Assembly (NCBI GenBank): GCA_965219965.1 | Contig: OZ244796.1 | Span: 1,302,001-1,366,000, forward strand | DNA length: 64,000 bases | Direction: 5' to 3' | Source: G965219965 sp965219965 | Lineage (GTDB): Bacteria; Pseudomonadota; Alphaproteobacteria; RS24 | In this document: positions 42,158 to 51,441 of the stretch, one piece after another | Numbering within the stretch: position 1 is the stretch's first letter | How the letters are laid out: each line of letters begins with the position of its first letter | The notes under the pieces: generated by a model | Database searches by the model: none | What the model saw: the letters and a program-made list of their open reading frames with translations, nothing else | Told to the model about the DNA's origin: nothing | Translations under genes and position numbers: made by a program

Positions 42158-42901
42158 ATGTTAATGACCCTTAAACGCCCATCAGGGCGCACTGCCGACG
42201 CGCTGCGCCCCGTGACCATAGATGTCAATGTCGCCCCCCATGCTGAAGGGGCGTGTTTGATAAAATGCGGCGGCACGCATGTTTTATGCACCGCCAGCGT
42301 GGAAGAGCGCGTGCCGCCTTGGTTGCGCGGCGGCGGCACAGGCTGGGTGACGGCAGAATATGGCATGTTGCCCCGCGCAACGGGCGAAAGGGTGCGGCGC
42401 GAGGCGGCGGCAGGCAAGCAAACGGGGCGCACACAGGAAATCCAACGGCTTATCGGGCGGTCTTTGCGGGCGGTGGTGGATTTGCGCCAGCTCGGCGAAA
42501 GGCAAATTACCCTTGATTGTGATGTGCTACAGGCCGATGGCGGCACGCGCACGGCGGCGGTGACGGGCGCGTGGGTGGCGTTGCATCAAGCGGTGGCGTG
42601 GATGCAGATGCAAGGCATGGTTAAAGGCGCGGTGCTGAGCGACCATGTGGCGGCGATTTCTTGCGGGATTTTTCACGGCCATGCGGTGGTGGATTTGGAT
42701 TATGCCGAAGACAGCACCGCCGACACAGATGCCAATTTTATTATGACCGGCGCGGGCGGCTTGGTGGAAATTCAAGCCACGGCAGAGGGCAAGGTTTTTT
42801 CTGAAAATGAATTTGCCGCTTTGCTGGCACTGGCCAAAAATGGCATTGGCGAGCTGGTCGGGTTGCAAAAGCACGCCATTATGGAGGCGGCAGACGGGTG
42901 A
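42158..42901 (+). CDS. rph: ribonuclease PH
   Basis: 247 aa. Phosphorolytic 3' trimming of tRNA. LKRPSGRTADALRPVTIDVNV, CTASVEERVPPWLRG, GWVTAEYGMLPRAT, QEIQRLIGRSLRAVVD and LDCDVLQADGGTRTAAVTGA are family blocks. ATG 42158 or 42164 may be used. First of rph-rdgB-hemW, divergent from grpE. Confidence 0.96.
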   Translation: MLMTLKRPSGRTADALRPVTIDVNVAPHAEGACLIKCGGTHVLCTASVEERVPPWLRGGGTGWVTAEYGMLPRATGERVRREAAAGKQTGRTQEIQRLIGRSLRAVVDLRQLGERQITLDCDVLQADGGTRTAAVTGAWVALHQAVAWMQMQGMVKGAVLSDHVAAISCGIFHGHAVVDLDYAEDSTADTDANFIMTGAGGLVEIQATAEGKVFSENEFAALLALAKNGIGELVGLQKHAIMEAADG

Positions 42902-42904
42902 CGC

Positions 42905-43519
42905 ATGGGGCGGCGATTGGCGGCAGGCAAGCTGGTGGTGGCCAGCCATAATCAAGGCAAAATTGATGAAATCACCGCCTTGCTCGCACCTTTTGGCATG
43001 GCAGTGGTGAGCGCGGCGGCCTTAGGGCTGGACGAGCCAGAAGAAACCGGCGATAGCTTTGCCGCTAATGCCAAGCTCAAAGCCCACGCCGCCGCACAAG
43101 CGGCAGGGCTGCCCGCTTTGGCCGATGATAGCGGCTTGGTGGTGGACGCGCTGGACGGTGCGCCGGGGATTTATTCGGCACGCTGGGCGGAGCGACCCGA
43201 AGGCGGGCGCGATTTTGCTTATGCGATGGAGCGGGTGGAAAAGGAATTGGCGGAAAAATCAGAAGCGAGTCGGGCGGCGCATTTTATTTGTGTTTTAGCC
43301 TTAGCATGGCCCAATCGCGAAGCGGTGCTGTTTGAAGGGCGGGTGGACGGGCATTTGGTTTGGCCGCCGCGTGGGGCAAATGGTTTTGGCTATGATGCCA
43401 TGTTCTGCCCTGAAGGTTACGGCGAAACTTTCGGCGAAATGGCGGCGGCGCGAAAACATGCCATGTCGCATCGGGCGCGGGCGTTTGAAAAATTAGTGCG
43501 CGATTGTTTTGATGGCTGA
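42905..43519 (+). CDS. rdgB: dITP/XTP pyrophosphatase (RdgB/HAM1)
   Basis: 204 aa. Removes deaminated purine nucleotides. LVVASHNQGKIDEI, ETGDSFAANAKLKA, LADDSGLVVDALDGAPG and GFGYDAMFCPEGY are characteristic. Starts three bp after rph and overlaps hemW by 8 bp. Confidence 0.95.
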   Translation: MGRRLAAGKLVVASHNQGKIDEITALLAPFGMAVVSAAALGLDEPEETGDSFAANAKLKAHAAAQAAGLPALADDSGLVVDALDGAPGIYSARWAERPEGGRDFAYAMERVEKELAEKSEASRAAHFICVLALAWPNREAVLFEGRVDGHLVWPPRGANGFGYDAMFCPEGYGETFGEMAAARKHAMSHRARAFEKLVRDCFDG

Positions 43520-44705
43520 CACCCCAACGCTGCCGCCCCTGTTGGCTTATATTCACTGGCCGTTTTGCGCGGCGATTTGCCCCTATTGTGATTTTAATGT
43601 CTATGCCGACAAAGGCGGCAAAAATTCGGGCGCGGTTACGCTGACGGATTGGCAAGCGGCTTATGATGCGAATATCGCCCATCAGGCAGGGCTAACGGAG
43701 CGGCGCGAAATTGAAAGCGTTTTTTTCGGCGGCGGCACGCCCGCGCTTATGCCGCCAAAATTATTGGGCGCGATTTTGGAAAGCCTTAATAAGCATTTTG
43801 GTTTGGCACAGGCGGTGGAGGTGAGCCTTGAGGCCAATCCCGATGGCTTTACGCGGGCGGCGGCACAGGATTTTAAGGCGGCGGGGGTGACACGGCTTTC
43901 TTTGGGGGTGCAGGCTTTAGATGATGCGGCGTTGAAATTTTTAGGCCGCACCCATAGCGCGGCGGAAGCGGTGGCGGCATTTGCAATGGCGCAAAAAACC
44001 TTTGACAAAACCTCATTTGATTTAATTTATGCCCGCCCCGAACAAAGCGCGGCGGGCTGGCGGGCGGAATTGACGCAGGCTTTGGCGTTACAGCCGCACC
44101 ATGTGTCGGCCTATCAGTTGACGCTGGAAAAAGGCACGGCGTTTTATCGGCGTTTTGAAAAGGGCGCGTTGGTGCCGCCTGATGAGGAAACGCAAATTGC
44201 GCTTTTTGATGTGACCCGCAATTTATGCACGGCGGCGGGGTTGCGCCAATATGAAATTTCCAATTTTGCCAAAGCGGGTTATGCGTGCCAGCACAATATC
44301 AAAAGCTGGCACGGGGCAGATTATCTCGGCATTGGTGCGGGGGCGCATGGGCGACTTATGGTGAAAATGGCGGCGAAAATGGCGGCAGGCGAAACACGCT
44401 TTGCATTGGTCAATGAAAAAAATCCGCAAGACTGGTTGGCGGCAACACAAACAAAAAGCGGCGGGCTGGCCGTGTGTGAAGAAATGTCGGCGCAAGCGCG
44501 GCGCGATGAAGCGGTGCTGTTTGGTTTGCGGTTGGCCGATGGGGTGCCGCTTAAAAATTTAGAAACGCATGGGGCGGCTTTGCCAAAAGAAAAAATTGCG
44601 TTTTTGCAAAAACACGGGCTGTTGCAAAATAAAAAAGATATTTTAGCGGCCACGCCTAAGGGACAATATGTGCTGGACGCGCTGGCGGGGGATTTATTGG
44701 GTTAA
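43512..44705 (+). CDS. hemW: radical SAM heme chaperone HemW
   Basis: 397 aa. The radical SAM cluster CxxxCxxC is CAAICPYC, followed by the HemW-type F in CDF. FFGGGTPALMPP, LGVQALDDAALKFLGRTHS and the C-terminal HemN_C-like region fit HemW, which delivers heme, rather than the coproporphyrinogen dehydrogenase. Its stop overlaps the convergent lipoprotein gene by 12 bp. Confidence 0.92.
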   Translation: MADTPTLPPLLAYIHWPFCAAICPYCDFNVYADKGGKNSGAVTLTDWQAAYDANIAHQAGLTERREIESVFFGGGTPALMPPKLLGAILESLNKHFGLAQAVEVSLEANPDGFTRAAAQDFKAAGVTRLSLGVQALDDAALKFLGRTHSAAEAVAAFAMAQKTFDKTSFDLIYARPEQSAAGWRAELTQALALQPHHVSAYQLTLEKGTAFYRRFEKGALVPPDEETQIALFDVTRNLCTAAGLRQYEISNFAKAGYACQHNIKSWHGADYLGIGAGAHGRLMVKMAAKMAAGETRFALVNEKNPQDWLAATQTKSGGLAVCEEMSAQARRDEAVLFGLRLADGVPLKNLETHGAALPKEKIAFLQKHGLLQNKKDILAATPKGQYVLDALAGDLLG

Positions 44706-46427
44706 ATCTAAATCTGAATTTGCGTCCGCTTCTATTTCTATTTCGGTTTCTGTTTCGGTTTCTATTGCTGGCGGGCGTGGTTTTTTCGCTTTGGTCTTTT
44801 TCGCTTTCGGCAGTGAAAGTTTCACCCCGCGCCTATCATTGCCACGGTCAATGGCAACAAAATTTTTCGGCGCGGGGCTAATGAGCCGATTGCGTTTGGG
44901 GCGGACTTCTAGCACGGCCAGTCCGCGTTCATTAAGGCCGTCTTTGGTGAGGCGAAAAATGCCGTCAATGCCTTGAAAGCCATTGGCGGTCGTGAGATTT
45001 TTCCGCGCAAAAGGGTCGGTGCGGTGATTGGCCGACAAGGCGGCGACCAAACTCATCGCATCATAGGCGAGCGAGGCCAGCCGCACGGGCGCGTGGCCGT
45101 AAATGGTCTGGTAGCGTTTGGCAAAATTTTGCCAGCCGCCGGGCTGCGGGGCGGCATACCAACCGCCGACCAGAGGCGGCTCACGGCCTAATATCGGGTC
45201 GTCCCAAAGGCCAGTGCCAAGAAATTTCACCTGCCTTGGGTCCACATCAAAATAGGGCAGAAGCGGGGCGAGGGAGCGCAATTTTATCCCGCCTTCGGGT
45301 ATCAAAACCGCGTCATAAGGCAGTGCGCCAAAAGTTTCCACCCGCCCCAAAGCCTCATATTCGGCTTTGAGTTCGGGGTCTAGCGTGCCGAGCATTTCCC
45401 AAATTTCTTCTGGCGGGGTGTCTTCAGTAATGGCGGGGGTGATGGTCGGGGTTTCGTCTGGCGGCACATTAGGGAGCGTGGGCAAAGTGGGCAGGGTGGA
45501 TAAAATCAAGGCAGCCTCATCGGTGAGGCGTTGGCGTTCTTCCGCCCATGCTTGCTTGCGGGTTTCGTGCTGGGCAATTTTTTGCGCGGGTTCAAACATA
45601 GCATGGGCTTGGTCTTGATACGTTTCCACCTGCACCAATTCACCGCCAAGCTGTTTGATAATGGGGCCGAGCGCGGTTTCAATGCGGCGGCCATAATCGG
45701 TTTGCGGAATAAGCGCGGCAATGCGGGTGAAACCTTGCGCGTGGGCTTCGTTTAATATGCGGGTGAGATTTTGCTCTGGCAAAAAACCAATAAGCCAAAC
45801 GCCGCGCCCCGCAATGGCGCGATTATTAGAAAAGGCAAGGGTCGGCACATTGGCACGGCGCATAATCGGGCGCACCGCTTCCACCGAATTGGCAAAAAGC
45901 GGACCAATGACAAGCTGTGCGCCATGCTGAATGACTTTGCGGGCGGCTTTGGCCGCGCCTTCGGGCGTGGCTTTGGTGTCTTCAACAATCAGGGTGATTT
46001 CAGGACGGCCAATATCAAACATGGCAAGCTGGGCGGCGTTGAGCAAATCATAAGCAATGGTTCTTATTTTTTCATTTTCCGCGCCCTCTACGCCAAGCGG
46101 CAGGAGCAGGCCAATGCGGATGCGGCCATCATCACGCGCCAAAGCCTGTGCGGGTGGGGCATCGGGGCTGGCCACCCAAGCGGCGGTTTTGTCATAAGCG
46201 GTCGGCACATTGCGGCTGCGCGGGAGGGCGCGGAGGAAAGCATGGGTGCTTTCGGCAATGCGTGAGGGCAAAATCGGCGGCGGGGTTTGCACGGCAGGGT
46301 TAAGGGGCTGATAATTTTGCGTTTTTTCGCCTGTGGGGGCAGGCGTGGCTGAAGGGACACCATGCGGCGGGGTGCAAGCGGCCAGCACCAGCATGAGGGA
46401 AATCAATAATGCCCGTTTTTGTATCAT
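44694..46427 (-). CDS. LpoA-like periplasmic-binding lipoprotein (penicillin-binding protein activator family)
   Basis: 577 aa. Signal with lipobox LVLAAC, a Pro/Thr-rich linker, then a type I periplasmic-binding fold (IRIGLLLPLGVEGAENEKIR, ITLIVEDTKATPEGAA, LVIGPLFANSVEAV, TDYGRRIETALGP, VKFLGTGLWDD). Similar proteins next to rsmI are annotated penicillin-binding protein activators; direct evidence is lacking. There is an inserted LPTLPTLP stretch and a Thr/Glu/Ile/Asp-rich acidic tail partly encoded by a 12-bp tandem repeat (44741-44764). Start at 46427. Confidence 0.82.
   Translation of the reverse strand: MIQKRALLISLMLVLAACTPPHGVPSATPAPTGEKTQNYQPLNPAVQTPPPILPSRIAESTHAFLRALPRSRNVPTAYDKTAAWVASPDAPPAQALARDDGRIRIGLLLPLGVEGAENEKIRTIAYDLLNAAQLAMFDIGRPEITLIVEDTKATPEGAAKAARKVIQHGAQLVIGPLFANSVEAVRPIMRRANVPTLAFSNNRAIAGRGVWLIGFLPEQNLTRILNEAHAQGFTRIAALIPQTDYGRRIETALGPIIKQLGGELVQVETYQDQAHAMFEPAQKIAQHETRKQAWAEERQRLTDEAALILSTLPTLPTLPNVPPDETPTITPAITEDTPPEEIWEMLGTLDPELKAEYEALGRVETFGALPYDAVLIPEGGIKLRSLAPLLPYFDVDPRQVKFLGTGLWDDPILGREPPLVGGWYAAPQPGGWQNFAKRYQTIYGHAPVRLASLAYDAMSLVAALSANHRTDPFARKNLTTANGFQGIDGIFRLTKDGLNERGLAVLEVRPKRNRLISPAPKNFVAIDRGNDRRGVKLSLPKAKKTKAKKPRPPAIETETETEIEIEADANSDLDLTQ
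44741..44764 (+). repeat. 12-bp tandem repeat in the acidic tail of the LpoA-like gene
   Basis: TTTCGGTTTCTG then TTTCGGTTTCTA, in frame, encoding Glu-Thr repeats on the minus strand. Confidence 0.8.
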
Positions 46428-46521
46428 GGCTTTATATTGGCAGGAAAATGTGTCGGGAAAAAGACCCATTTGCGCCACTTGCCCCACTTGTCATTTGCGC
46501 CAAATTGTTTTTTGCTGGGGC

Positions 46522-47412
46522 ATGGCCACGCAAACACCCTCTGACACCCCCGCCGCTTTGGCTTTGCGCCGCGAAAATTTAGCGGCGGGGCTTTATATTG
46601 TCGCCACGCCCATTGGCCATGCGCGTGATATTACGCTACGGGCATTGGACGTGCTGGCGGCGGCGGATAAAATTTTTTGCGAAGACACAAGGGTGAGCAA
46701 AAAATTATTTGCTTTATATGGTTTGGACGCGGGCGGGCTGGCGGCCTATCACGACCATAATGGCGCACAGCTTCGGCCTAAAATTTTACACGCGATAAAA
46801 AATGGGGCGGCGGTGGCGTTGATTTCAGATGCTGGCACACCGCTTATTTCTGACCCGGGCTATCGGCTGGTGCAGGCGTGCCATGGGGAAGGGCTGAAAG
46901 TTTTTGCTGTGCCGGGCGCGAGCGCACCGATTGCGGCGTTAAGCATTGCTGGCGTGCCAAGTGATAAATTTATGTTTGTCGGCTTTTGCGGGGCAAAGCA
47001 AAGCCAAAGGCAAAAACTGTTGGAAACTGTGCGCCCCATTGTGGCTACGCTGATTTTATTTGAAAGCGCGAAACGGTTGAAAGATTTGCTGGCCGATATT
47101 GACGCGGTTTTGGGAGCGCGGGAAATTATTATTGCCCGTGAGCTGACAAAAAAATTTGAAGAGCTACGCCGTGGCACAGTGCGGGAAGTTTTGGGTTTTT
47201 ACGAAAAACAAGGCACGCCGAAAGGGGAAGTGACGGTGCTGGTCGCCCCGCCTGAGGCGGCAGAGGCTTGGGATAAGGCCATGGTGCAGGCGGGGCTGGA
47301 AGCGGCTTTGGCGCAAATGGGGGTGCGTGATGCGGCGGCGCAGGTGGCCAAAGAATCGGGCTGGGCGCGGCGTGATGTGTATCAGTTGGGCTTGGGGCTG
47401 AAAAATAAATGA
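46522..47412 (+). CDS. rsmI: 16S rRNA (cytidine-2'-O)-methyltransferase RsmI
   Basis: 296 aa. Methylates C1402 of 16S rRNA. GLYIVATPIGHARDITLRAL, CEDTRVSKKL, AALISDAGTPLISDPGY and VPGASAPIAALSIAG identify the tetrapyrrole-methylase-fold enzyme. ATG 46522 was chosen over the longer frame because homologues start near here. Divergent from the LpoA-like gene and overlapping yraN by 4 bp. Confidence 0.95.
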   Translation: MATQTPSDTPAALALRRENLAAGLYIVATPIGHARDITLRALDVLAAADKIFCEDTRVSKKLFALYGLDAGGLAAYHDHNGAQLRPKILHAIKNGAAVALISDAGTPLISDPGYRLVQACHGEGLKVFAVPGASAPIAALSIAGVPSDKFMFVGFCGAKQSQRQKLLETVRPIVATLILFESAKRLKDLLADIDAVLGAREIIIARELTKKFEELRRGTVREVLGFYEKQGTPKGEVTVLVAPPEAAEAWDKAMVQAGLEAALAQMGVRDAAAQVAKESGWARRDVYQLGLGLKNK

Positions 47413-47762
47413 GCCGAGATAAAAGACACCGCACGGGCTGGCTGGCGGAAACAAAAGCGGTTTGGTTTTTGCGCCTAAAGGGCTGGCGGATTTTGCATCG
47501 GCGGTATCGCTCGCCCTATGGGGAAGTGGATGTGATTGCCAAGCGCGGGCGGCGGGTTATTTTTGTGGAAATTAAAGCTCGCGCCACAGCAGAGCAAGCT
47601 CTTAACGCGCTGACCGAGCATCAATGGCGGCGCATTGAGGCAAGCGCGGAGCATTTTATGGGACATGAAAAACGATTGACCCATTGTGCGTGGCAGTTTG
47701 ATGCGATTTGTATTACACCCAAAACATGGCCGAAACATTTCCCCGCCATTTGGCACCCGTAA
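47409..47762 (+). CDS. yraN: YraN/UPF0102 family nuclease-like protein
   Basis: 117 aa. GWLAETKAVWFLRLKGWRIL, YRSPYGEVDVIAKRG and VIFVEIKARA contain the PD-(D/E)XK-like core (Glu, Asp, Glu-x-Lys). Its cellular role is not settled. Joined to rsmI by ATGA, and followed 9 bp later by the BON lipoprotein gene. Confidence 0.92.
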   Translation: MSRDKRHRTGWLAETKAVWFLRLKGWRILHRRYRSPYGEVDVIAKRGRRVIFVEIKARATAEQALNALTEHQWRRIEASAEHFMGHEKRLTHCAWQFDAICITPKTWPKHFPAIWHP

Positions 47763-47771
47763 AGGAGCGCG

Positions 47772-48419
47772 ATGAAAGATAAAGTGAAAAATAAAAAAGC
47801 AATCGGGTTTGTTTTTCTTAGCGTGTGGTTTTTATCGGCCTGCACTGTGCCGAGCATGATTGTCGGCAGTGTGTCCACCGCAGGGGTGGCAGCGATACGC
47901 CTGTCGGGTTTTGAAAAAACCCTCAATGACGCGCAAATAAAATTAGATATTGTCACCGAAATGTTGAGCCGTGACGACACATTATTTTTGAACGTGTCCA
48001 TTGACTCTATGGCTGGACGGGTGCTGGTGACTGGCACCGTGCCAAATGAGGCGGCACAAAAAATGCTGAGCGAAGTCGCAGGCGCACATGAAAAGGTGCG
48101 CGGGGTGTTTAATGAGGTGGTGATTAGTGACAAGCGCAGTGCCGCCCAAGCGGTGCGCGATGGCTGGCTTTCCACGCGGCTGAAAACCAAATTGCTGTTA
48201 GACGGCGAGATTTCGGCAGTGAATTTCATCATTCATGTGCATCGCAATGTGGTATATATTTTGGGCATTGCCCTGACACAGCAAGAAGGCCAGCGCGTGA
48301 TAGACCATGCGCGGACGCTGGACGGGGTGGCGGATATTAAAATGATATTTGAAACCATGTCCGAAATGGAATTGGCGTTTCAAGCCGCACAGGAATTGAA
48401 AAAAACAGACGCGCAATAG
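47772..48419 (+). CDS. BON domain lipoprotein (DolP-like)
   Basis: 215 aa. Strong ribosome-binding site AAAGGAGCG. Signal with lipobox FLSAC, then two BON-like domains (DTLFLNVSIDSMAGRVLVTG and FIIHVHRNVVYILGIALTQQ, each ending in a VADI or VRGVF segment). BON lipoproteins such as E. coli DolP (YraP) maintain outer-membrane integrity, and the yraN-BON pairing is conserved. Followed 12 bp later by gshB. Confidence 0.88.
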   Translation: MKDKVKNKKAIGFVFLSVWFLSACTVPSMIVGSVSTAGVAAIRLSGFEKTLNDAQIKLDIVTEMLSRDDTLFLNVSIDSMAGRVLVTGTVPNEAAQKMLSEVAGAHEKVRGVFNEVVISDKRSAAQAVRDGWLSTRLKTKLLLDGEISAVNFIIHVHRNVVYILGIALTQQEGQRVIDHARTLDGVADIKMIFETMSEMELAFQAAQELKKTDAQ

Positions 48420-48431
48420 GGTGTATATATA

Positions 48432-49379
48432 ATGACAAAACCGCTTAAAGTCGCTGTGCAAATGGACGCGCTGGAGGGCATTGATGTGGCCGCCGATACC
48501 AGCTTCGCGCTGGGCTTGGAAGCGCAAAAGCGCGGGCATGAATTATTTTTCTATCTGCCCGAAAGCCTGACGCTGGACGGGCAGGAGCTGACGGCGGCTT
48601 TAACCGCTTTGACTTTGCGCGATGAGGCGGGTGACCCTTTTACCTATGGGGCGACACAGCAAACCAATTTGCGCGAATTAGATGTGGTGCTGATACGCCA
48701 AGACCCGCCCTTTGATATGGCGTATATTACCAATACGTATTTGTTGGAAAAATTGCACCCTGATGTTTTGGTGGTGAATAATCCAACCGCTATTCGCAAC
48801 GCGCCGGAAAAATTGCTGCCATTTTTATTTGATGGGTTGGTCGCACCAACCATGATAAGCCGCGATAAAAACGCGCTGAAAAATTTCCGCACCACGCATA
48901 AGGATATTATTATCAAACCGCTTTACGGCAATGGCGGGGCGGGGGTGTTTCATGTGTCGCCTGAAAATGAAAATTTCGCCGCCCTGCTGGATATGTTTTT
49001 TACCGCCAGCAAAGAGCCGATTATCGCACAAAAATATCTGCCTGAAATTAAACAGGGCGACAAGCGCATTATTTTAATTGAAGGCAAAGCGGTGGGCGCG
49101 CTCAATCGTGTGCCGTCTAAGGGCGATGCGCGGGCGAATGTCCATGCGGGCGGCACAGCACGGGCGGCGGAACTGACGGCGCAAGACAAAGCCATTGCCG
49201 ACAGGATTGGCGGCTATTTGCATGAGGCCGGCATTGTGCTGGCGGGGATAGATGTGATTGGCGACAGGCTCACGGAAATCAATGTGACTTCGCCAACATG
49301 TTTGCGTGAAATAAAAGCCTTTGGCGGGGCGGATATTGCCGCGCTGTTTTGGGACGCGGTGGAAAAAAGGCGCGGGTGA
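48432..49379 (+). CDS. gshB: glutathione synthetase
   Basis: 315 aa ATP-grasp enzyme joining gamma-glutamylcysteine and glycine. VAVQMDALEGIDVAADTSF, LIRQDPPFDMAYITNTYLLE, IIKPLYGNGGAGVF and NVTSPTCLREI are diagnostic. It ends with TGA overlapping no neighbour; the small gene after it is on the other strand. Confidence 0.96.
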   Translation: MTKPLKVAVQMDALEGIDVAADTSFALGLEAQKRGHELFFYLPESLTLDGQELTAALTALTLRDEAGDPFTYGATQQTNLRELDVVLIRQDPPFDMAYITNTYLLEKLHPDVLVVNNPTAIRNAPEKLLPFLFDGLVAPTMISRDKNALKNFRTTHKDIIIKPLYGNGGAGVFHVSPENENFAALLDMFFTASKEPIIAQKYLPEIKQGDKRIILIEGKAVGALNRVPSKGDARANVHAGGTARAAELTAQDKAIADRIGGYLHEAGIVLAGIDVIGDRLTEINVTSPTCLREIKAFGGADIAALFWDAVEKRRG

Positions 49380-49382
49380 ATT

Positions 49383-49673
49383 TTACGCCGCGTTTTTTGC
49401 ATTGGCGGCTTTGTGTTCCACGCGCTCATAGTTTTCTTGCAACTCCAAAGAGTCAATGGCGATAAGCCGCTTGGCTGAATTATTGGGAATCCGCATTTCG
49501 GCATGGGCGAGGCCGTCAATGGTGCGAATGGCCGTGACCGCCCAATGCGATGAAAACTGCCCCTTAGCGGCATTTTTATTCAGCCCTAAGGCTTTGAGAA
49601 TCCGCCCTTCGGCACGGATTTGCTCGGCAAATATATCGCCAATATGCACTTTAATACGCTTACGCTTAAACAT
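49383..49673 (-). CDS. small basic hypothetical protein
   Basis: 96 aa, not recognised. GGGG sits a few bases before the ATG at 49673. The first residues (FKRKRIKVHIGD) are highly basic, followed by IFAEQIRAEGRILKALGLNK, a middle with WAVTAIRTIDGLAHAEMRIP, and an Ala/Lys tail. It fits the gap between gshB (3 bp) and yifB and has core-like codon use, which argues for a real gene, but it could also be spurious. Confidence 0.55.
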   Translation of the reverse strand: MFKRKRIKVHIGDIFAEQIRAEGRILKALGLNKNAAKGQFSSHWAVTAIRTIDGLAHAEMRIPNNSAKRLIAIDSLELQENYERVEHKAANAKNAA

Positions 49674-49854
49674 AAAAACCCCACGCAATTACAAAACACG
49701 CCTATCCATAAACCATGCTCAGGCCACAGAGCAAGCCGCTTGGCGGGCGACAAAGCGGATATTCGCGCATTGTGTCATCTGTGCCATGTAATATATTGCA
49801 GGGCGGGGGATTTTTGCTTAACCTAAAGCCAGCAGGAGCGCGAAGAAAAAGAAA

Positions 49855-51441
49855 ATGGTAGCACGTATCAAAACACTTTCCTTTCAGGGCATTAACGCCG
49901 TTAAGGTGGATGTGCAAGTGCATGTCGCGCCGGGTAAAATGGTTTTCAATATGGTCGGCCTGCCCGACAAGGCCGTCGCCGAAAGCCGCGAAAGAGTGCG
50001 CTCGGCTTTAGCGGCGATGGGTTTGGGACTGCCTGCGGAAAGAATAACGGTGAACCTCGCGCCCGCCGATTTGCCCAAAGAAGGCAGCCATTATGATTTG
50101 CCCATTGCTTTGGGATTGATGGTGGCGATGGGCGCGTTGCCTGCCGAGGAATTGGAAAATTTTGTCGCCATGGGTGAGCTGTCGCTAGATGGCGGCATTT
50201 CGGCAGTGCCGGGCGTGCTGCCCGCCGCCATGGCCGCGCTTGGAATGGGGCGCGGGTTTGATATGCCCTGCCGCTTGCGGGGCGGAAGCGGCATGGTCGG
50301 GGCTGGGCGAGCCAGAGCAGAAAGGCATTTTGGCGGCCAGCAATTTGCTGGAAATTGTGAACCATTTTAAGGGTGAGCGTTTGCTTGCGCCGCCCGAAAA
50401 AGGGCGCGAAAGCGTGGCCGATAATATCCCCGATTTAAGCGATATTCGCGGCCAGTTACAGGCACGGCTCGCGTTGGAAGTGGCCGCCGCAGGTGGGCAT
50501 AATTTACTGATGACCGGCCCGCCGGGTGCGGGTAAGTCCATGTTGGCGGCACGTCTGCCGAGCATTTTACCGCCGCTTACGGCGAAAGAACGTTTAGAAA
50601 TTACCATGATTGAAAGCCTTGCGGGTCGGGCTTTGCAATCGGATGGACGGGTGAGTGGGGTGCATATGGCAACACGGCGTCCGTTTCGCACGCCGCATCA
50701 TTCAGCGTCTATGGCGGCTTTGGTCGGCGGGGGCAAACAGGCACGACCCGGTGAAATTTCATTGGCGCATAATGGGGTTTTGTTTTTAGATGAGCTGCCC
50801 GAATTTTCGCGCCAAACATTAGATGCGTTGCGCCAACCCATAGAAACAGGCACGGTTTCAGTGGCCCGCGCCGCCGCGCATATTTCTTACCCGTCTCGGT
50901 TTCAATTAGTGGCGGCAATGAATCCGTGTCGTTGTGGCCATGCGGCAGATCCCGAATTGGCGTGCCATCGTTTGCCGCTTTGTATGCAGGATTATTTGTC
51001 CAAACTTTCTGGCCCGTTGCTTGACCGCTTTGATATTCGCATTGATGTGCCGCCCGTGGCATTGCGCGAAATGATAGAAGCCAAAGCGGGCGAAAGCAGT
51101 GCCGATGTCGCCAAGCGCGTGGTCGCGGCACGCCATATTCAATTAGAACGCAATGGAGGCGTGCTAAACGCGCATTTGGACGGGGAAGATTTATTGCGCC
51201 TGACCAAACCCGATGCGGCGGGGCGGTGATGTTAGACCAAGCGGCCAATCAAGCGGGGCTAACGGCGCGTGGCTTTAATCGTATTTTACGGGTCGGGCGC
51301 ACATTGGCCGATTTAGCCGGTGCGGCACAGCCGAGCCAAGCGCATATTGCCTCGGCTTTGGTGTGGCGCGGGCTGGCGCAAAATGACAAAGCCCCGAAAG
51401 CGGCAAAAGCGGCGCAAGCTCCACCTGCGTCCATACATTAA
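49855..51441 (+). pseudogene. YifB/ComM magnesium-chelatase-like AAA ATPase, two frameshifts
   Basis: Three frames together encode one YifB-type protein of normal length. Frame 1 (49855-~50250) has FQGINAVKVDVQVHV and VNLAPADLPKEGSHYDLPIA. Frame 2 continues with GLICPAACGAEAAW, Walker A GPPGAGKSMLAARL and HRPFRTPHHS-like RRPFRTPHHSASM. Frame 3 (from ~51226) supplies LTARGFNRILRVGRTLADLAG. The first break needs one base fewer in the GGGTTT run near 50246-50252; the second needs one G more in CGGTGATG near 51225. ComM proteins are helicases of natural transformation. Likely inactive. Confidence 0.85.
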
